Assembly: GCA_947457975.1 (NCBI GenBank)
Contig: CANGYC010000137.1
Location: 1-6,583, forward strand
Origin: Comamonadaceae bacterium
GTDB lineage: Bacteria > Pseudomonadota > Gammaproteobacteria > Burkholderiales > Burkholderiaceae_C
Direction of reading: 5' to 3'
Length of the DNA stretch: 6,583 nt
This document shows positions 1 to 5,809 of the stretch, one piece after another. The stretch's first letter is position 1; each line of letters begins with the position of its first letter. The notes beneath the pieces are model-generated. The model did no database searches. It was not told where the DNA came from and saw nothing but the letters and a program-made list of their open reading frames with translations. The position numbers were made by a program, and so were the translations under genes.

Positions 1-1
1 C

Positions 2-961
2 GACGTCGTGCCCCCGGGCGAGGGCTGGACGCACGACCCCTATGGCGGCAAGGTGGTGGACGGCCAGATGTACGGCCGGGCCACCGCTGTGAGCAAGAGC
101 GATTTTTCTTCCTTCACCTTTGCCGTGCGTGCTCTGGAGTCCCTGAAGGCGCCGCTCAAGGGGGCAGTGGAGCTGCACTTTACCTACGACGAAGAGTTCG
201 GCGGCGAAATGGGCCCGGGCTGGCTGCTCCAGCACGGACACACGAAACCCGACCTCATGATCGCGGCCGGTTTTAGCTACCAGGTGGTGACCGCGCACAA
301 CGGCTGCCTGCAAATGGAGGTGACCGTGCAGGGCGAGATGGCCCACGCTGCCATCCCCGACAGCGGCACCGATGCGCTGCAGGGCGCGGTGCATATCCTG
401 GAGGCGCTCTACGCGCTGAATGCCGAGTACAAAAAAACCACGTCCGAGGTGGAAGGCATCACCCATCCCTACCTGAACGTGGGCCAGATCAGCGGCGGCA
501 CCAACACCAACGTGGTGCCCGGCAAGGTGGTGTTCAAGCTCGACCGCCGCATGATCCCCGAGGAAAACCCCGCTGAAGTGGAAGCCTCCATCCGTCAGGC
601 CATTGCCAAAGCCGCCGCCAGCTTCAAGCCGCCCCGTGGCGGCCAGGCCCTGACAGTGGACGTACGCCGCATGCTGCTGGCCCACGCCATGAAACCGCTG
701 CCGGGCAACCAGCCCCTGGTGGCGGCCATCCAAAAGCATGGCCAGGCGCTCTTTGGCGAACCCATTCCCGCCGTGGGCACGCCGCTTTACACCGATGTGC
801 GCCTGTACGTGGAGCGTGGCATTCCCGGCGTGATTTACGGCGCCGGCCCGCGCACGGTGCGGGAATCCCATGCCAAGCGCGCCGACGAGCGCCTGGACCT
901 GGAAGACCTGCGCCGGGCCACCAAGGTAGTGGCCCGCACCCTGCTGGACCTGCTGAGCTGA
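2..961 (+). CDS. M20-family metallopeptidase/deacylase, C-terminal part (5' end outside window)
   Basis: Open from the first bases with no stop, so the gene starts upstream; 319 codons are visible. The first residues read DVVPPGEGW, the part of the M20 motif that carries the bridging metal-ligand Asp (codon 2-4). A later Asp lies in SKSD (101-103). The catalytic Glu and next metal-ligand Glu are in TYDEEFGG (191-196). The lid/dimerisation domain has the AHAAIP histidine (344-346) and DRRMIPEE (about 542-565). The C-terminal ligand His is in ESHAKRADE (869-871). M20 enzymes hydrolyse amide bonds of N-acylated or N-carbamoylated amino acids or peptides (ArgE, DapE and carboxypeptidase G2 types) in a two-metal site; no signal peptide can be judged because the N-terminus is missing. 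The usual second-metal Glu (GEP motif) is not obvious: that spot reads IAAGFSY. The enzyme may act on a compound brought in by the importer downstream, but the 391-base gap argues for separate transcripts. Family assignment is firm; substrate unknown. Confidence 0.93.
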   Translation, partial: DVVPPGEGWTHDPYGGKVVDGQMYGRATAVSKSDFSSFTFAVRALESLKAPLKGAVELHFTYDEEFGGEMGPGWLLQHGHTKPDLMIAAGFSYQVVTAHNGCLQMEVTVQGEMAHAAIPDSGTDALQGAVHILEALYALNAEYKKTTSEVEGITHPYLNVGQISGGTNTNVVPGKVVFKLDRRMIPEENPAEVEASIRQAIAKAAASFKPPRGGQALTVDVRRMLLAHAMKPLPGNQPLVAAIQKHGQALFGEPIPAVGTPLYTDVRLYVERGIPGVIYGAGPRTVRESHAKRADERLDLEDLRRATKVVARTLLDLLS

Positions 962-1006
962 GGCCAGCGCCCCAAGGGTTTGCACCCAGGCTGATGCACA
1001 CATTCT

Positions 1007-1016
1007 TTGTATACAG
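1007..1016. promoter_or_regulatory. TTGTATACAG palindrome, possible operator
   Basis: TGTATACA (1008-1015) is a perfect 8-bp palindrome in an AT-rich patch, and a related TTGTATGG follows at 1031. Operators centred on GTATAC are known for FCD-type GntR repressors, which often control catabolic and transport genes. No such regulator is in the window, so the assignment is a suggestion from motif shape only. Confidence 0.2.
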
Positions 1017-1060
1017 TTTGGTTCACATGGTTGTATGGTTATCGATCTTTTGAGGGTGGA

Positions 1061-1077
1061 TTCACCAAGTCGGTGAA
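1061..1077. repeat. 17-base inverted repeat (TTCACC-N5-GGTGAA)
   Basis: TTCACC at 1061-1066 and GGTGAA at 1072-1077 are exact reverse complements separated by five bases. No T-run follows, so it does not look like a terminator; it could be a binding site for a dimeric regulator or a small hairpin. The symmetry is directly visible; any function is unknown. Confidence 0.35.
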
Positions 1078-1161
1078 GGGTCTGCCCGCTGTCAACACTG
1101 GAGAAAAGCACGCATGCACCACGCAAGAGCGCACCAGGACAAGGCATGCAGCCGCCCCGAA

Positions 1162-1177
1162 TGCACTACCATGGGCA
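1162..1177 (+). promoter_or_regulatory. NtrC-like imperfect enhancer site
   Basis: TGCACTACCATGGGCA resembles the NtrC (NRI) consensus TGCAC-N7-GTGCA in its left half and centre, with a degraded right half (GGGCA, and one base shorter than the usual 17). It lies about 110 bases upstream of the -24/-12 candidate, a distance typical of sigma-54 enhancers. A second TGCACC half-site is at 1115. The weak right half keeps confidence low. Confidence 0.25.
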
Positions 1178-1270
1178 GGGTTATTACGGGTGTTTTGGGC
1201 CTTCAGCGCTGTTTTCAGTGTCGGAGAGGCACTCCACAATGAATTTGCATGAATCGGCAGTTGCTGGAAC

Positions 1271-1286
1271 AGGCACTGAACTTGCT
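1271..1286 (+). promoter_or_regulatory. Candidate sigma-54 (RpoN) -24/-12 promoter of the importer operon
   Basis: AGGCAC (1271-1276) and TTGCT (1282-1286) match the sigma-54 consensus TGGCACG-N4-TTGCW. The invariant GG (1272-1273) and GC (1284-1285) have exactly ten bases between them, as required. Mismatches are A for T before GG and T for G after CAC. Transcription would start near 1297, leaving a leader of about 56 bases before the substrate-binding protein start at 1353. Sigma-54 promoters need an activator such as NtrC; an NtrC-like site lies upstream at 1162. Confidence 0.45.
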
Positions 1287-1352
1287 CAAACTCCCAGGAC
1301 AGTTTTCACCTCCCCCGCTTCTTTCCTTCCCACCCTCTCGACAGGAACCCCC

Positions 1353-2405
1353 ATGAAAAAACGCCACCTCCTGCAAAGCAGCCTCGCCCTTGCCGGCCTC
1401 CTCACGCTGGGCGCTGCCCAGGCCCAGACCACCCCCATCAAGTTCCAGCTGGACTGGCGTTTTGAAGGCCCCTCGGCCCTCTTCCTCACGCCGGTCGCCA
1501 AGGGCTACTTCAAGGATGCCAAGCTCGACGTCACCGTCGACGCTGGCAACGGCTCGGGTGCGGCCGTCACGCGCGTGGCCTCGGGCACTTATGACCTGGG
1601 CTTTGCCGACCTGGCCGCGCTCATGGAATTCCACGCCAACAACCCCGATGCGCCGAACAAGCCCGTGGCGATCATGGTGGTCTACAACAACACCCCCGCT
1701 TCGGTGATGGCCCTGAAAAAATCGGGCATCACCAAACCGGCCGACCTCTCCGGCAAGAAGTTGGGCGCCCCGGTGTTTGACGCCGGCCGCCGCGGCTTCC
1801 CGATCTTCCAGAAGGCCAACGGCATCAGCAACGTGACCTGGACCGCCATGGACCCGCCGCTGCGCGAGACCATGCTGGCCCGCGGCGACGTGGACGCCAT
1901 CACCGGCTTTACCTTCACCTCGCTGCTCAACCTGGAGGCACGTGGCGTCAAGGCCGAGGACGTGGTGGTGCTGCCCTACGCCGACAACGGCGTGAAGCTT
2001 TATGGCAACGTGATCATCGCCACACCCAAGATCCTCAGGGAGAACCCGGCGGCGGTCAAAGCCTTCCTGGCGGCCTTCGCTAAGGGCGCCAAGGACGTGG
2101 TGACCAATCCGGCCGCGTCCATCGAGCACGTCAAGGCGCGTGACGGCATCATCAACGTCGAGCTCGAGACCCGCCGCCTGAAGCTGGCCATCGACACCGT
2201 GATCAACAGCGCCGATGCACGCGCCGAAGGTTTCGGCCAACTCAACCCCGGCCGCCTGGCGCTGATGGCCTCGCAAGTCTCGGACGCCTACGGCACCAAG
2301 ACCCGCGTCAACCCGGACGCCGTCTGGAACGGCTCTTTCCTGCCCACCAAGGCCGAGCTGAACATCCTGCCGGCCCCCGCCAAGGCAGCACCCACCAAGA
2401 AATGA
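1353..2405 (+). CDS. ABC importer periplasmic substrate-binding protein (NMT1/SsuA/TauA-like)
   Basis: 350 residues. The start ATG at 1353 is chosen because AGGA lies seven bases upstream (1343-1346) and a textbook Sec signal peptide follows: MKKRH, then a hydrophobic stretch (about residues 8-20), then AQA|QTT with cleavage after residue 24. An in-frame opening further upstream would bury the signal peptide. The mature protein has the type-2 periplasmic fold pattern of the NMT1/SsuA family: FQLDWRFEGPSALFLTPVAKGYF at its start (split here as FQLDWRFEGPS, 31-41, and VAKGYFKDAKLDV, 48-60), GSGAAVTRVASGTYDLGFAD (67-86), and a hinge-side TKPADLSGKKLG (127-138). It would capture a small solute in the periplasm and pass it to the permease encoded two genes downstream. 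Relatives bind sulfonates, taurine, nitrate or pyrimidine precursors of thiamine; the ligand here cannot be assigned. The M20 enzyme upstream and ureD downstream make a nitrogen compound a reasonable guess. Confidence 0.93.
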   Translation: MKKRHLLQSSLALAGLLTLGAAQAQTTPIKFQLDWRFEGPSALFLTPVAKGYFKDAKLDVTVDAGNGSGAAVTRVASGTYDLGFADLAALMEFHANNPDAPNKPVAIMVVYNNTPASVMALKKSGITKPADLSGKKLGAPVFDAGRRGFPIFQKANGISNVTWTAMDPPLRETMLARGDVDAITGFTFTSLLNLEARGVKAEDVVVLPYADNGVKLYGNVIIATPKILRENPAAVKAFLAAFAKGAKDVVTNPAASIEHVKARDGIINVELETRRLKLAIDTVINSADARAEGFGQLNPGRLALMASQVSDAYGTKTRVNPDAVWNGSFLPTKAELNILPAPAKAAPTKK

Positions 2406-2412
2406 CCGTTTG

Positions 2413-3228
2413 ATGAGCACCGCCTTCGTTGATTTCAAGGACGTCTGGCTGGCCTACAACGAGGAACTGCTCGCCCAAGAGCAGTTCGCGGTGGAGGCCA
2501 TCGACCTGCAAGTCCGCCAAGGCGAGTTCATCGCCATCGTCGGTCCCTCGGGATGTGGCAAGTCCACCTTCATGAAGCTGGCCACCGGCCTGAAGATGCC
2601 GTCCCGGGGCAGCATCCAGATCGACGGCCAGCCCGTGACGGGCCCGCTGAAGATCTCGGGCATGGCCTTTCAGGCGCCCTCGCTGCTGCCCTGGCGCACG
2701 ACGGTGGACAACGTGCTGTTGCCGCTGGAAATCGTCGAGCCCTACCGCAGCCAATTCAAGCAGCGCCGGCCTGAGTTCGAAGAACGAGCGCGGGCCCTGC
2801 TGCAGAAGGTGGGCTTGGGCGGCTACGAGGACAAGTTCCCCTGGCAGCTCTCAGGCGGCATGCAGCAGCGCGCCAGCATCTGCCGCGCGCTGATCCACGA
2901 GCCCAAGCTGCTCTTGCTCGACGAGCCCTTTGGCGCGCTGGACGCCTTCACGCGCGAAGAGCTGTGGTGCATCCTGCGCGACCTCTGGACCGAGCAGCGC
3001 TTTAACGTCATCTTGGTCACGCACGACCTGCGCGAGTCGGTGTTCCTGGCCGACACGGTCTACGTGATGAGCAAGAGCCCGGGCCGCTTCGTGGTGCGCC
3101 GCGAGATCGACCTGCCGCGTCCGCGCGAGCTGGAGATCACCTACACCAAGGAGTTCACGGACGTGGTCCATGAACTGCGCGGTCACATTGGCGCCTTGCG
3201 CAAGAAAGGGGCGGAGGTCGCTCAATGA
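2413..3228 (+). CDS. ABC importer ATP-binding protein (nitrate/sulfonate/taurine family)
   Basis: 271 residues from ATG 2413; a TTG immediately before it (2410) is a less likely start. It begins 7 bases after the substrate-binding protein stop with no strong Shine-Dalgarno sequence, so translation is probably coupled. All ABC ATPase motifs are intact: Walker A GPSGCGKST (residues 44-52), Q-loop Gln87 in FQAPSLLPW, signature LSGGMQQR (146-153), Walker B LLLLDEP (166-172), D-loop GALD (174-177) and switch His204 in VTHD. FQAPSLLPW and DEPFGALDAFTRE are typical of the SsuB/TauB/NrtD group. It powers solute import on the cytoplasmic side of the inner membrane, with the downstream permease. The C-terminal tail (about 225-271) is short, so it lacks the extra regulatory domain seen in some nitrate or methionine transporters. 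Confidence 0.95.
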   Translation: MSTAFVDFKDVWLAYNEELLAQEQFAVEAIDLQVRQGEFIAIVGPSGCGKSTFMKLATGLKMPSRGSIQIDGQPVTGPLKISGMAFQAPSLLPWRTTVDNVLLPLEIVEPYRSQFKQRRPEFEERARALLQKVGLGGYEDKFPWQLSGGMQQRASICRALIHEPKLLLLDEPFGALDAFTREELWCILRDLWTEQRFNVILVTHDLRESVFLADTVYVMSKSPGRFVVRREIDLPRPRELEITYTKEFTDVVHELRGHIGALRKKGAEVAQ

Positions 3229-3992
3229 AGAACAAGCAACTTGAACGCTGGTCACCCTGGCTGCTGCTGGTGGCTGTCATTGCCATCTGGCAATTCCTCT
3301 GCACGGCCTTCAGCGTCTCGGAGTTCGTCTTTCCGAGCCCGGTGCGCATCTGGACGCAGATGGTCGAGTTTCGCGAGGTGATTGCCGGACACGCCTGGCG
3401 CACCTACTGGGTCACCATGGCAGGCTTCGGCATTGCCATCGTGGTGGGCGTGCTGCTGGGCTTTTTGATCGGCTCCTCTCGCCTGGCCTACACGGCGGTC
3501 TACCCGCTGATGACGGCCTTCAATGCCCTGCCCAAGGCCGCTTTCGTACCCATCCTGGTGGTGTGGTTCGGTATTGGTATCGGCCCGGCCATCCTCACGG
3601 CCTTTCTCATCAGCTTTTTCCCCATCATGGTGAACATCGCCACGGGCCTGGCCACGCTGGAGCCTGAACTGGAAGATGTGCTGCGGGTGCTGGGCGCCAA
3701 GCGCTGGGACGTGCTGATCAAAGTGGGCCTGCCGCGCTCCATGCCCTACTTCTACGGCTCGCTGAAGGTCGCCATCACGCTGGCCTTTGTGGGCACCACG
3801 GTCTCGGAGATGACCGCCGCCAACGAAGGCATCGGCTACCTGCTCATTTCTGCGGGCTCGGCCATGCAGATGGGCCTGGCCTTTGCTGGTCTGGTGGTGG
3901 TGGGCGCCATGGCCATGGTGATGTACGAGCTCTTTAGCTACGTTGAAAAGCACACCACGGGCTGGGCCCACCGCGGCTCCAACAGCCACTGA
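3225..3992 (+). CDS. ABC importer inner-membrane permease (BPD_transp_1 family)
   Basis: 255 residues. Its ATG (3225-3227) overlaps the ATPase stop TGA (3226-3228), the ATGA arrangement of tight translational coupling, and a good ribosome site GGAGG sits at 3213-3217. Hydrophobic segments lie at about residues 11-30, 62-83, 90-115, 118-140, 181-200 and 215-238, the six-helix pattern of SsuC/TauC-type permeases. The cytoplasmic EAA loop that docks on the ATPase is clear at residues 150-170 (EDVLRVLGAKRWDVL, then IKVGLP). FPSPVRIW near residue 36 and NALPKAAFVPILVVWFGIG near 100 are also family hallmarks. It forms the membrane channel, probably as a homodimer. It is the last gene of the operon, followed after 21 bases by a strong terminator. 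Substrate specificity cannot be inferred from the permease. Confidence 0.95.
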   Translation: MKNKQLERWSPWLLLVAVIAIWQFLCTAFSVSEFVFPSPVRIWTQMVEFREVIAGHAWRTYWVTMAGFGIAIVVGVLLGFLIGSSRLAYTAVYPLMTAFNALPKAAFVPILVVWFGIGIGPAILTAFLISFFPIMVNIATGLATLEPELEDVLRVLGAKRWDVLIKVGLPRSMPYFYGSLKVAITLAFVGTTVSEMTAANEGIGYLLISAGSAMQMGLAFAGLVVVGAMAMVMYELFSYVEKHTTGWAHRGSNSH

Positions 3993-4013
3993 GCAGCTGC
4001 TGCGCTTGACCTG

Positions 4014-4043
4014 AAAACACCGCCTTCGGGCGGTGTTTTTTTT
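4014..4043 (+). terminator. Strong intrinsic terminator of the importer operon
   Basis: AAAACACCGCC (4014-4024), a TTCG tetraloop (4025-4028) and GGCGGTGTTTT (4029-4039) form an 11-bp perfect stem that runs into a T-tract ending at 4043. The A-run on the left side makes it potentially active for transcription from the right as well. It separates the importer operon from ureD, so ureD needs its own promoter. Confidence 0.93.
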
Positions 4044-4120
4044 CGCGGTGCATGAGCACCAGGCCCTGCCCTTCTTCGGACGAAAACATAAACAGTGGGC
4101 GCTGCGTCTGCATGGCCCGC

Positions 4121-4126
4121 TACACT
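4121..4126 (+). promoter_or_regulatory. Putative -10 element (TACACT) just upstream of ureD
   Basis: TACACT, four of six bases matching TATAAT with the key TA and final T kept, ends nine bases before the ureD ATG at 4135. A start six to eight bases downstream falls at or within a couple of bases of the ATG, leaving essentially no leader. No convincing -35 box is seen at 16-18 bases. The strong terminator upstream supports a promoter in 4044-4134. Confidence 0.4.
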
Positions 4127-4134
4127 GCCGACCC

Positions 4135-4965
4135 ATGCCCTGGCACGCCAGCCTTTCCCTGGACTATTCGCTGCGCGAAGGCCGCAGCATCGCGCACTTC
4201 AAGCACCAGGGCCCGCTGCGCATCCTGCAAAGCCTCTACCCCGAAGGCGAGGCCACTTGCCACAACGTGCTGGTGCATCCGCCAGGCGGCCTGGTGGGGG
4301 GCGACACCTTATCAATCGACGTCACGGTGGCACCGGGCGCCCACGGCCTGCTGACCACGCCCGGGGCTTCGCGCTTTTACCGCTCGCTCGGCGAGCCCGC
4401 GCTGCAGCGCACGCAGATCACGCTGGAAGACGGTGCACGCTTTGAATGGCTGCCCATGGAGGCGCTCTGCTACAGCGGCTGTCTGGCCGAGAACCGCCTG
4501 CGCATGAGCTTGGCCCCAGGGGCTGAGCTCATGGGCTGGGATGTCACCGCCCTGGGCTTGCCGCAGGCGGGACAACCCTTTGTGGAAGGGTGCTTGACCC
4601 AGCACATTGAATTGCCCGGCGCGTGGCTCGAACAAGCCCGGCTGGAGGCGCGAGATGCACTCCTCTTGAACAGTCCCCTGGGGCTGGCCGGCCATCGCTG
4701 CCTGGCCACGCTTTTTTTCGTGGCCGGCCGACCCATGGACAAAGCCCGGCGCGAGGCAGCGCTCGACTGGGCACGTGAACTGCTCCCCGGTCATGCGCTG
4801 GCCGCCAGCGCAGGCGCGACCAGCCCGAACGATCAAGTGGTGGTGCTGCGTGTGCTGGCGCCCCTGGTGGAGCCCGCCATGGGCCTGCTCAAGACAGTGT
4901 GGCAGGGCTGGCGCCAGCATTTCTGGCAGCTCAGCGCAGCGCCCCCCCGCATCTGGGCCATGTGA
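4135..4965 (+). CDS. ureD: Urease accessory protein UreD (UreH)
   Basis: 276 residues, normal length for the family. ATG 4135 is preferred because the in-frame sequence upstream overlaps the terminator and UreD-like sequence begins at MPWHASLSLDY. Family hallmarks are HPPGGLVGGDTL (48-59), TTPGASRFYRS (74-84), and WLPMEALCYSGC (105-116). UreD binds the urease apoenzyme and, with UreF and UreG, forms the complex through which nickel is delivered from UreE to the active site, in the cytoplasm. It normally sits directly before ureA or between the urt genes and ureABC. Here the next gene is instead a SlyD-type prolyl isomerase, and no urease structural gene is visible within the window. No Shine-Dalgarno sequence precedes the start; a -10-like TACACT just upstream suggests a leaderless message. 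The frame is intact, with no sign of decay. Confidence 0.95.
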   Translation: MPWHASLSLDYSLREGRSIAHFKHQGPLRILQSLYPEGEATCHNVLVHPPGGLVGGDTLSIDVTVAPGAHGLLTTPGASRFYRSLGEPALQRTQITLEDGARFEWLPMEALCYSGCLAENRLRMSLAPGAELMGWDVTALGLPQAGQPFVEGCLTQHIELPGAWLEQARLEARDALLLNSPLGLAGHRCLATLFFVAGRPMDKARREAALDWARELLPGHALAASAGATSPNDQVVVLRVLAPLVEPAMGLLKTVWQGWRQHFWQLSAAPPRIWAM

Positions 4966-5046
4966 GGAAGGCGTCGGCCGGGCAAGCCGGCTGATGCAGC
5001 GACAATGCCCGATCGCGGCCTTCGGCCGGCTCTCCTCTGATCACCC
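4966..5046 (+). promoter_or_regulatory. ureD-slyD spacer with small hairpins and a -10-like box
   Basis: The 81-base spacer holds an inverted repeat GCCGG-N5-CCGGC (4977-4991), a -10-like GACAAT (5001-5006), and a second short hairpin CGGCC-TTC-GGCCG (5016-5028). Neither hairpin is followed by T residues, so they are weak terminator candidates. Transcription from the -10 box would start near 5013 and place the second hairpin at the 5' end of the slyD message. No AGGAG-like ribosome site lies before the ATG at 5047. Promoter assignment is tentative. Confidence 0.3.
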
Positions 5047-5523
5047 ATGAACATCTGCAAAGACACCGCCGTCACCATCCGCCTGAAAGTCTCGGACCAG
5101 CAAGGCCAGCTCATCGAAGGCGGCAAGGAACCCGTGGCCTACCTGCATGGCGGCTACGGCAATCTGCTGCCCGCCGTGGAAGAGGCCCTGGAAGGCCAGA
5201 CCGCCGGCTTCAAGACCAGCATGAACCTCAGCCCAGCCCAGGCCTTCGGCGAGCGCGACGAGAGCCTGCTGCAAAGCATTCCCAAGACGCAGTTCCCCCC
5301 CGGCGTAAAGATTGGCGGCCAGCTCGAAGGCCGCGGCGAAGACGGCCGCACCCATGTCTTTACCGTCATCAAAATCAAGGGGCCCGAAGTCATTCTGGAC
5401 GGCAACCACCCGCTGGCCGGCAAGCATCTGTCGATCCAGGTCGAAGTCATGGCCGTGCGTGCAGCCTCGGACGAAGAAATAACGCACGGGCACGTGCACG
5501 GTGAGCACGGCCACCACCACTAA
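5047..5523 (+). CDS. slyD: SlyD-type FKBP peptidyl-prolyl cis-trans isomerase with His-rich metal-binding tail
   Basis: 158 residues. The FKBP core is split by an insert-in-flap chaperone domain as in SlyD. N-terminal FKBP strands (about 7-35) lead to YLHGGYGNLLPAVEEALEG (32-50). The flap and insert (about 66-120) include AFGERDESLLQSIPKTQF, and the core closes with ILDGNHPLAGKHLSIQVEV (116-134). The C-terminal tail HGHVHGEHGHHH (147-158) carries seven histidines, a short version of the metal-binding tail of E. coli SlyD, which binds nickel and helps mature nickel hydrogenase. SlyD proteins fold proline-limited substrates in the cytoplasm; no signal peptide is seen. Placement 81 bases after ureD, in the same direction, suggests a role in nickel handling for urease, which is inference. 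The start at 5047 fits the family although no Shine-Dalgarno sequence is visible. Confidence 0.92.
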   Translation: MNICKDTAVTIRLKVSDQQGQLIEGGKEPVAYLHGGYGNLLPAVEEALEGQTAGFKTSMNLSPAQAFGERDESLLQSIPKTQFPPGVKIGGQLEGRGEDGRTHVFTVIKIKGPEVILDGNHPLAGKHLSIQVEVMAVRAASDEEITHGHVHGEHGHHH

Positions 5524-5809
5524 AAGCCAATAGCGGGGTCGGGGGCGCAAGCCACACGCGGGCTTGCCTACCAGCACCAAGACCGCGTGGCAAGGCCTAA
5601 AGAGGCCTGAAAAAAAGCCCCAGCCCGCCCGCACCAGCGCAAATTTTTGGTGCTGCCTCTTTCTTGGGCAATCTGTTGAAAGCCAAGCTGGATGCGGCTT
5701 TCGGGCTGTGCGAAGGCATTTATCCACAAGGCCGTGCACACCAGCCGTGGGTAACTATGGCGAGGGGAGGCGGCCCCTTATGTGCTATGAAAACACAGTG
5801 GGCCGGCCC
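5524..5809. other. 286-base convergent intergenic region with inverted repeats
   Basis: This lies between slyD (+) and the urtE relic (-). Frames across it give no recognisable protein. Inverted repeats are GCAAGCC-N7-GGCTTGC (5547-5567), GCACCA-N11-TGGTGC (5631-5653) and GAAAGCC-N11-GGCTTTC (5678-5702). Two AGGCCT palindromes sit at 5593 and 5603, next to an A7 run (5610-5616). None forms a clear hairpin-plus-T-run in either direction, although the pyrimidine-rich stretch after 5653 could support weak termination of slyD. A perfect DnaA-box 9-mer lies at 5720-5728. Confidence 0.6.
5720..5728 (+). promoter_or_regulatory. Perfect DnaA-box 9-mer (TTATCCACA)
   Basis: TTATCCACA is identical to the high-affinity E. 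coli DnaA box. A degenerate box in inverse direction (CGTGGGTAA, 5746-5754, two mismatches) is 17 bases further on. A single good box is not an origin; it may be chance, a DnaA-regulated site, or a titration site. Confidence 0.3.

Larger units (their letters stand above)
962..1352. other. 391-base non-coding regulatory region upstream of the ABC importer operon
   Basis: No credible gene is seen here; short open frames crossing it lack family-like sequence. It is more AT-rich near 1001-1050 than its surroundings. It contains a GTATAC palindrome (1007-1016), a 6-bp inverted repeat (1061-1077), two GCATGCA copies 32 bases apart (1112 and 1144), several same-direction TGCAC half-sites (981, 994, 1115, 1162), a -24/-12 promoter candidate (1271-1286) and an AGGA ribosome site (1343-1346). 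No intrinsic terminator with a T-run follows the peptidase stop at 961, so some read-through into the importer operon is possible. Confidence 0.7.

Noticed and set aside
1007..1252. Small plus-strand open frame in the regulatory region
   Set aside because: It has no ribosome site or recognisable protein features and overlaps several palindromic sites; more likely non-coding.
1146..1352. N-terminal extension of the substrate-binding protein frame
   Set aside because: The Sec signal peptide begins at 1353 with an AGGA site before it; an extension would bury the signal and overlaps the promoter candidate.
1215..2438. 407-codon open frame on the minus strand
   Set aside because: It mirrors the substrate-binding protein and ATPase start on the opposite strand; its composition (rich in Gly, Val, Arg, His) is typical of antisense frames in GC-rich genes, and no motif is recognisable.
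4033..4134. N-terminal extension of the ureD frame
   Set aside because: It begins inside the T-run of the intrinsic terminator and has no UreD-like sequence.
3252..4136. 294-codon open frame on the minus strand
   Set aside because: It lies opposite the permease and crosses the strong terminator; it has His- and Gln-rich low-information sequence and no family motif.
5547..5567. Hairpin GCAAGCC-N7-GGCTTGC as terminator of slyD
   Set aside because: The stem is real but is followed by CTACCAGC, not a T-run, so rho-independent termination is not supported.
5593..5616. AGGCCT pair and A7 run as a minus-strand terminator of the urtE relic
   Set aside because: Read leftward, the T7 run comes before, not after, the AGGCCT pair, and the nearest upstream hairpin is about 14 bases away.
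5041..5739. 232-codon open frame on the minus strand
   Set aside because: It is the reverse of slyD plus intergenic sequence; no recognisable domain.
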